This document shows, piece after piece, positions 60,246-64,000 of a stretch of DNA of 64,000 nucleotides. The stretch lies in the NCBI RefSeq assembly GCF_029813785.1, contig NZ_JARVKY010000003.1:124001-188000 (forward strand), written 5' to 3'. The stretch is from Streptomyces sp. DH41 (GTDB lineage Bacteria > Actinomycetota > Actinomycetes > Streptomycetales > Streptomycetaceae). Below the pieces are notes generated by a model. That model was given only the letters and a program-made list of their open reading frames with translations, ran no database searches and was not told the origin of the DNA. The translations under genes were made by a program, and so were the position numbers. The first letter of the stretch is position 1. Every line of letters starts with the position of its first letter.

Positions 60246-60278
60246 CTCCGGTCGCGCTCCGGTCGCGCTCCGGCCGCG
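60246..60278. repeat. three 11-bp tandem repeats
   Basis: CTCCGGTCGCG at 60246-60256 and 60257-60267, then CTCCGGCCGCG at 60268-60278. They lie in the 496-bp gap between the aldehyde dehydrogenase and the conservon. The rest of this gap (to 60681) shows no gene; it probably contains the cvnA promoter, which I could not place with confidence. Confidence 0.6.
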
Positions 60279-60681
60279 AGGGAAGGGGTCGTGCGCCGCG
60301 GCGGCTCTTCGCGTCCGCCCGGGGGTACGCCACGACCGCCGTCACACACGGTGACCGATTCTGATCGGGTCCGACCGGGCCTTGCTGCTTCTGGAGCGGA
60401 AGCTTCACCGTGTTATCGGGCTGTCGTACGAAGGCTCATACCAGAGCGGGACGTTGTCCGAGGGACTTTGGCAACTGCCCATCGCGCAGGATGCGTAGAC
60501 GACTACTGTCAGTGTCCGTTGGGCGACGCGGGACCGGTTCAGAAACGCCGGGCCGTTCGGCCGACACCGCGATGACGCGTGCCCGCGTGGCGTCACGCGT
60601 CCGCGTGGCATCCGCCACCACGCGCGAGCACCAGGGCCCGATCCGGGCCCGACGGACCAACGGACCAGTACGAGGACCCCG

Positions 60682-62655
60682 ATGTCTCACCTCCGCGCCC
60701 CGGCCGCGCGAGCAGACCGCCGCGAGGGCGGGCGGCACGGCCGGCCGGCCTCCCGGACCGCCCCCGCGCTGCCCGAGACCCACATACGGCCCCAACTCCT
60801 GCGTCTCGCCGTGCTGCCGCCCGTCGCGGTCGCCCTCAGCGCCTGCGCGGTCGTCCTGTTCACCGTCCGCTCCACCGGCGCGCGGCCCGGCCTCGTCCTG
60901 TGGGCCGTACTCGCCGGCGCGGTCTCCGTCACCGTCGCGGCGGTCGTCATCGCCGCCGTCGCCGCCGACCGCGCCGCGCGCTCCGTGCACGACCGCGTCG
61001 GCGCACTGCGGCGCAGCACCGCGCGTGGAGAGGGCGATCTGCGTGCCGTGGTCGAGGCCTTGCGCCGCGGCGAGAACCCGGCTCCGCGCAAGCCGCGCGG
61101 CGGACCGCCGGACGACGCCGACGACTTCGAACTGCTCGCCGCCGACCTGTCCCGCGCCCACGACGGTGCCGTCACCGCCGTCGTCCGGGCCGCCCAGCTC
61201 TCCAGCCAGGCGGGCAGCGAACAGAAACTGGAGGTCTTCGTCAACCTCGCCCGGCGCCTGCAGTCGCTGGTGCACCGGGAGATCTCCATCCTGGACGAGC
61301 TGGAGAACGAGATCGAGGACCCCGACCTCCTCAAGGGCCTCTTCCACGTCGACCACCTCGCCACCCGCATCCGCCGCCACGCGGAGAACCTCGCGGTGCT
61401 CGGCGGCGCCGTCTCCCGCCGCCAGTGGAGCAACCCCGTCGACATGACCGAGGTGCTCCGCTCGGCCATCGCCGAGGTCGAGCAGTACTCGCGGGTCCGC
61501 CTGGTACCGCCGATCGACGGCACCCTGCGCGGCCACGCCGTAGCGGACGTCATCCACCTGCTGGCCGAACTCGTCGAGAACGCCACCTTGTTCTCCGCCC
61601 CGCAGACCCAGGTGCTGATGCGCGCCAACCTCGTCACCGCGGGCCTCGCCGTAGAGGTCGAGGACCGCGGACTCGGCATGCCCGTCGGCGAGCAGAGCCG
61701 GATGAACGCCCTGCTCGCCGACCCCGACCAGGTCAACGTCGCCCGTCTGCTGGCGGACGGCCGCATCGGGCTGTACGTCGTCTCCCAGCTCGCCAAGCGA
61801 CACGGCATCACCGTCCGCCTGCAGACCAACATCTACGGCGGTGTCCAGGCCGTACTGGTCGTCCCGCAGGCCCTGTTGGGTGCGGAGCCGGGTGCACTCC
61901 CCGAAGGCGTGACGGGGGCGGCGGAGGTCACCGCGACCGAGCCGGTGCCCGTACCGCCGTCCGGACAGCAGCCGAGGCCCACGGCCACGGCGGTGCCGAC
62001 GGCCCCCGCCGCGCAGGTTCCCGTGGTGCCGACTCCCGCGCCGGCTCCTGCCTCCGTAAGTCCCGCCTCCGTGCCTCCCGCCTCCGTAAGTCCCGCCTCC
62101 GTGACTCCCGCCTCCGTGCCTCCCGCCTCCGCGGCGCCCGCGCCGGTCGTGGTCCGCAGGGCCGACAGCGGCGTACCCGCGCCGCTGCCCGTGCGCGGCA
62201 CCCACCGGGACCGGCCCACCCCGGCCGCCGCCGTGCCCGGCGTGCGGCCCGAGGACCGGGGCGTTCTCGCCGAGCACGCGACCGCCCCGCCCGTCCCGCG
62301 CCACAGCGCGGTGCGCGGCACCATGGGCAAGCCCCAACTGCCCCGCCGCCGCGCCCAGGAGCACATCGTCCCCCAGCTGCGCGGCGGCCCCGCGCCGCGC
62401 CAGGAGCCCGAGCAGTACGCCGGCCACGACCCAGGGCTGATGGCGGCCTTCCAACGCGGCATCGGCCTCGCGGAGGCCCAGCAGCACAGGGAGTCAACCC
62501 ATGTGGAGCCGACCCATGTGGAACCGACCCATGTCAGCCAGGCCAACACAGCACCGGCCAACACAGCGCCGGTCGACACCGAGCCGGCCCACATGGCGCC
62601 GGCCCGTATGGGGGAACCGCACATGGAACCGCCCCCCAGGGATCCGTCCGGATGA
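60682..62655 (+). CDS. cvnA: CvnA-type sensor histidine-kinase-like protein
   Basis: This is a 657-residue membrane protein. Two hydrophobic helices (LLRLAVLPPVAVALSACAVV and LVLWAVLAGAVSVTVAAVVI) near residues 38-95 give a short extracytoplasmic loop. The kinase-like core has LFHVDHLATRIRRHAENLAVLGG, the N-box VIHLLAELVENATLFS and DRGLGMP, then GLYVVSQLAKRHGI. The C-terminal 260 residues are low-complexity, Pro/Ala-rich, with PASV and THVEP repeats. It is the sensor of the conservon, where it works with a Ras-like GTPase. Confidence 0.9.
   Translation: MSHLRAPAARADRREGGRHGRPASRTAPALPETHIRPQLLRLAVLPPVAVALSACAVVLFTVRSTGARPGLVLWAVLAGAVSVTVAAVVIAAVAADRAARSVHDRVGALRRSTARGEGDLRAVVEALRRGENPAPRKPRGGPPDDADDFELLAADLSRAHDGAVTAVVRAAQLSSQAGSEQKLEVFVNLARRLQSLVHREISILDELENEIEDPDLLKGLFHVDHLATRIRRHAENLAVLGGAVSRRQWSNPVDMTEVLRSAIAEVEQYSRVRLVPPIDGTLRGHAVADVIHLLAELVENATLFSAPQTQVLMRANLVTAGLAVEVEDRGLGMPVGEQSRMNALLADPDQVNVARLLADGRIGLYVVSQLAKRHGITVRLQTNIYGGVQAVLVVPQALLGAEPGALPEGVTGAAEVTATEPVPVPPSGQQPRPTATAVPTAPAAQVPVVPTPAPAPASVSPASVPPASVSPASVTPASVPPASAAPAPVVVRRADSGVPAPLPVRGTHRDRPTPAAAVPGVRPEDRGVLAEHATAPPVPRHSAVRGTMGKPQLPRRRAQEHIVPQLRGGPAPRQEPEQYAGHDPGLMAAFQRGIGLAEAQQHRESTHVEPTHVEPTHVSQANTAPANTAPVDTEPAHMAPARMGEPHMEPPPRDPSG
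62055..62135 (+). repeat. 15-bp repeats encoding PASV units in CvnA
   Basis: Tandem copies of the type TCCCGCCTCCGTAAG encode S/P-PASV repeats in the disordered CvnA tail. A second protein repeat, THVEP, follows near 62500-62530. Copy number is expected to vary between strains. Confidence 0.6.
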
Positions 62656-62750
62656 CCACCCCCGCGACCACTCCCACCCTCGCCTTCTCCACCCCCACCA
62701 CCACGACCAGCGCTCCCGCAGATCTTCGTACCCCAAGGAGTCGATCCACC

Positions 62751-63185
62751 ATGGCGAGCGACGCGCCGACCGGCCATGTATCCGACCTCGACTGGCTGAT
62801 GAGCGGCCTCGTGCAGCGCGTGCCGCACACGTCCAGCGCGGTGCTCCTGTCCTGCGACGGACTGGTGAAGTCCGTCCACGGCCTCGACGCCGACAGCGCC
62901 GACCACATGGCGGCCCTGGCCTCCGGCCTCTACTCGCTCGGCCGCAGCGCCGGTGTCCGTTTCGGCGACGGCGGCGACGTACGGCAGGTCGTCGTCGAGC
63001 TCGACTCGACCCTGCTGTTCGTCACCACCGCCGGATCCGGCACCTGCCTCGCCGTGCTGGCCGGCCGCGAGGCCGACGCGGCCGTGCTCGGCTACGAGAT
63101 GGCGATGCTGGTCAAGAGCGTCCGCCCCTACCTGGTCACCGCGCCCCGGCAGCACGCCGTCGAACCCCCGGCGATGAGGCCTTGA
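62751..63185 (+). CDS. cvnB: CvnB roadblock/LC7-domain protein
   Basis: This is a 144-residue roadblock/LC7 protein: LDWLMSGLVQRVPHTSSAVLLSCDGLVKSVHGLDADSADHMAALASGLYSLG. In conservons and in MglAB this fold acts as a GTPase-activating or regulatory partner. CAAGGAG stands upstream of the ATG. It lies 95 bp after cvnA and 2 bp before cvnC. Confidence 0.92.
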   Translation: MASDAPTGHVSDLDWLMSGLVQRVPHTSSAVLLSCDGLVKSVHGLDADSADHMAALASGLYSLGRSAGVRFGDGGDVRQVVVELDSTLLFVTTAGSGTCLAVLAGREADAAVLGYEMAMLVKSVRPYLVTAPRQHAVEPPAMRP

Positions 63186-63187
63186 GG

Positions 63188-63562
63188 GTGGCCGCGGCCG
63201 GCGACGGGCCCTGGCTCGACGACGCGGCCGGACGGCTGGTGCGCCCTTTCACCGTGAGCAACGGCCGTACCCGGCCCACCGTCGCGCTCGACCTGATGTC
63301 CCAGGTGATGGCCACGGGGGCGACCCCCCTCGGCTACCTCGGTCCCGAGCACGCGCAGGCACTCGACCTGTGCCGGGCGCCCCTCCCGGTCGCCGAGCTC
63401 GCCGGACGTCTGAGGCTCCCGGTGGCAGTCACCAAGGTGCTGCTGTCGGACCTCGTGGACTGCGGCGCGCTGACCACCAAACCCCCCGCCTCGTTCCACC
63501 ACGACCCCACGGACCGGGCCCTTCTGGAGGCAGTGCTCGATGGACTACGACGACAGCTCTGA
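63188..63562 (+). CDS. cvnC: CvnC DUF742 protein
   Basis: This is a 124-residue DUF742 protein: LVRPFTVSNGRTRPTVALDLMSQVMATG, then the winged-helix-like APLPVAELAGRLRLPVAVTKVLLSDLVDCGAL. The GTG at 63188 is preceded by GAGG; a TTG at 63182 is also in frame. It overlaps cvnD by 23 bases. It is part of the conservon complex; its exact role is unknown. Confidence 0.88.
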   Translation: MAAAGDGPWLDDAAGRLVRPFTVSNGRTRPTVALDLMSQVMATGATPLGYLGPEHAQALDLCRAPLPVAELAGRLRLPVAVTKVLLSDLVDCGALTTKPPASFHHDPTDRALLEAVLDGLRRQL

Positions 63563-64000
63563 CTACGGCCACGGCCCCGTCCCGGGACCCGGCCACGACA
63601 CCACCACCGACCCCTTCCCCACCGCGCTCAAGATCCTCGTGGCGGGCGGGTTCGGAGTGGGCAAGACGACCTTCGTCGGCGCGGTCAGCGAGATCGCACC
63701 GCTGAGCACGGAGGAACTGCTCACCACCGTCAGCGCGGCGACCGACAACCTCGACGGAATCGAGAACAAACTCGAGACAACCGTGGCCATGGACTTCGGC
63801 CGCCTCACCCTCGACCCGCAGCATGTGCTCTATCTGTTCGGAACGCCCGGCCAGGAACGGTTCTGGTTCATGTGGGACGAGCTGTGCGAGGGCGCGCTCG
63901 GCGCCGTGATCATCGCCGACACCCGCCGCCTCGAGGAGTCCTTCGCCGCCGTCGACTTCTTCGAGGAGCGCGGACTCGGCTTCGTCGTCGCGATCAACGA
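63540..64000 (+). CDS. cvnD: CvnD Ras-like GTPase (3' end outside window)
   Basis: The first 153 residues are present. The P-loop is VAGGFGVGKTTFVGAVSE, switch II LFGTPGQERFWFMWDE. It is the MglA/Ras-like GTPase of conservons. The window ends before the NKxD motif. A cytochrome P450 (cvnE) sometimes follows and cannot be seen here. Confidence 0.9.
   Translation, partial: MDYDDSSDYGHGPVPGPGHDTTTDPFPTALKILVAGGFGVGKTTFVGAVSEIAPLSTEELLTTVSAATDNLDGIENKLETTVAMDFGRLTLDPQHVLYLFGTPGQERFWFMWDELCEGALGAVIIADTRRLEESFAAVDFFEERGLGFVVAIN

Noticed and set aside
56910..60575. Very long plus-strand frame over the acyl-CoA dehydrogenase and aldehyde dehydrogenase region
   Set aside because: It crosses two minus-strand enzymes and a divergent control region; no recognisable domain.
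62055..62135. CRISPR-like array
   Set aside because: The repeats are 15-bp in-frame coding repeats without spacers.

Overview
The window is high-GC actinobacterial DNA and most likely a Streptomyces chromosome. The evidence is near-universal G/C third codon positions, many GTG starts, a rare TTA codon in a secondary-metabolism gene, a ydaO-type c-di-AMP riboswitch ahead of a LysM/M23 cell-wall hydrolase, an lcp-like rubber oxygenase, and a cvnABCD conservon at the right edge. All functional names are from reading translated sequence and motifs; no database search was possible.

Left flank (1-14.4 kb): the end of a class III aminotransferase; an XRE/cupin regulator with twin operator palindromes, translationally coupled to a 40-aa membrane protein; a tyrosine phosphatase; the riboswitch-controlled M23 peptidase; an SGNH hydrolase; TetR, carboxymuconolactone decarboxylase-like and metallo-hydrolase genes; a MarR gene divergent from an SDR and an old-yellow-enzyme gene; an unknown 202-aa protein; a possible SMI1/KNR4 remnant; a CPCC protein; and a TetR/Rid-family divergent pair.

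Centre (14.4-40.8 kb): an apparent biosynthetic gene cluster. It carries a complete 4-hydroxyphenylglycine (Hpg) supply set: prephenate dehydrogenase, hydroxymandelate synthase, hydroxymandelate oxidase and an HpgT-like aminotransferase. No NRPS module is present. Instead there are a FAAL-type ligase, two further free-standing adenylate-forming ligases, two discrete acyl carrier proteins, a lone FabF-type ketosynthase, an InhA/FabI-type enoyl reductase, two ferritin-fold diiron enzymes, a ferredoxin, a PhyH oxygenase, a hot-dog thioesterase, two PPTases of different families, three paralogous alpha/beta hydrolases, an HSL-type esterase, a patatin-like protein with a 57-aa leader gene, an MFS exporter and two paralogous TetR repressors. 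A recurring operator (core ACG-R-TCGT) lies in most divergent promoter regions, at several sites exactly in the -35/-10 spacer. It ties the operons into one regulon and marks the edges. One hydrolase has a single-base frameshift that fuses its frame to the exporter.

Right part (41-60.2 kb): a vWA protein, then a catabolic region. It holds an lcp-like rubber oxygenase, a tandem-domain TetR, an alcohol dehydrogenase, a GXWXG/DUF4334 protein, a TetR with duplicated operators, and a tightly coupled operon of a class III CoA-transferase/alpha-methylacyl-CoA racemase-like protein, an F420-type oxidoreductase, an acyl-CoA dehydrogenase, a thiolase, FadB and FadD. A second acyl-CoA dehydrogenase, its TetR and an aldehyde dehydrogenase share an AT-rich operator. 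Together these could oxidise polyisoprene cleavage products or methyl-branched acids.

Right edge (60.7-64 kb): the conservon cvnA-cvnB-cvnC-cvnD, with cvnD cut by the window end. No tRNA, rRNA, insertion sequence or CRISPR array was recognised.
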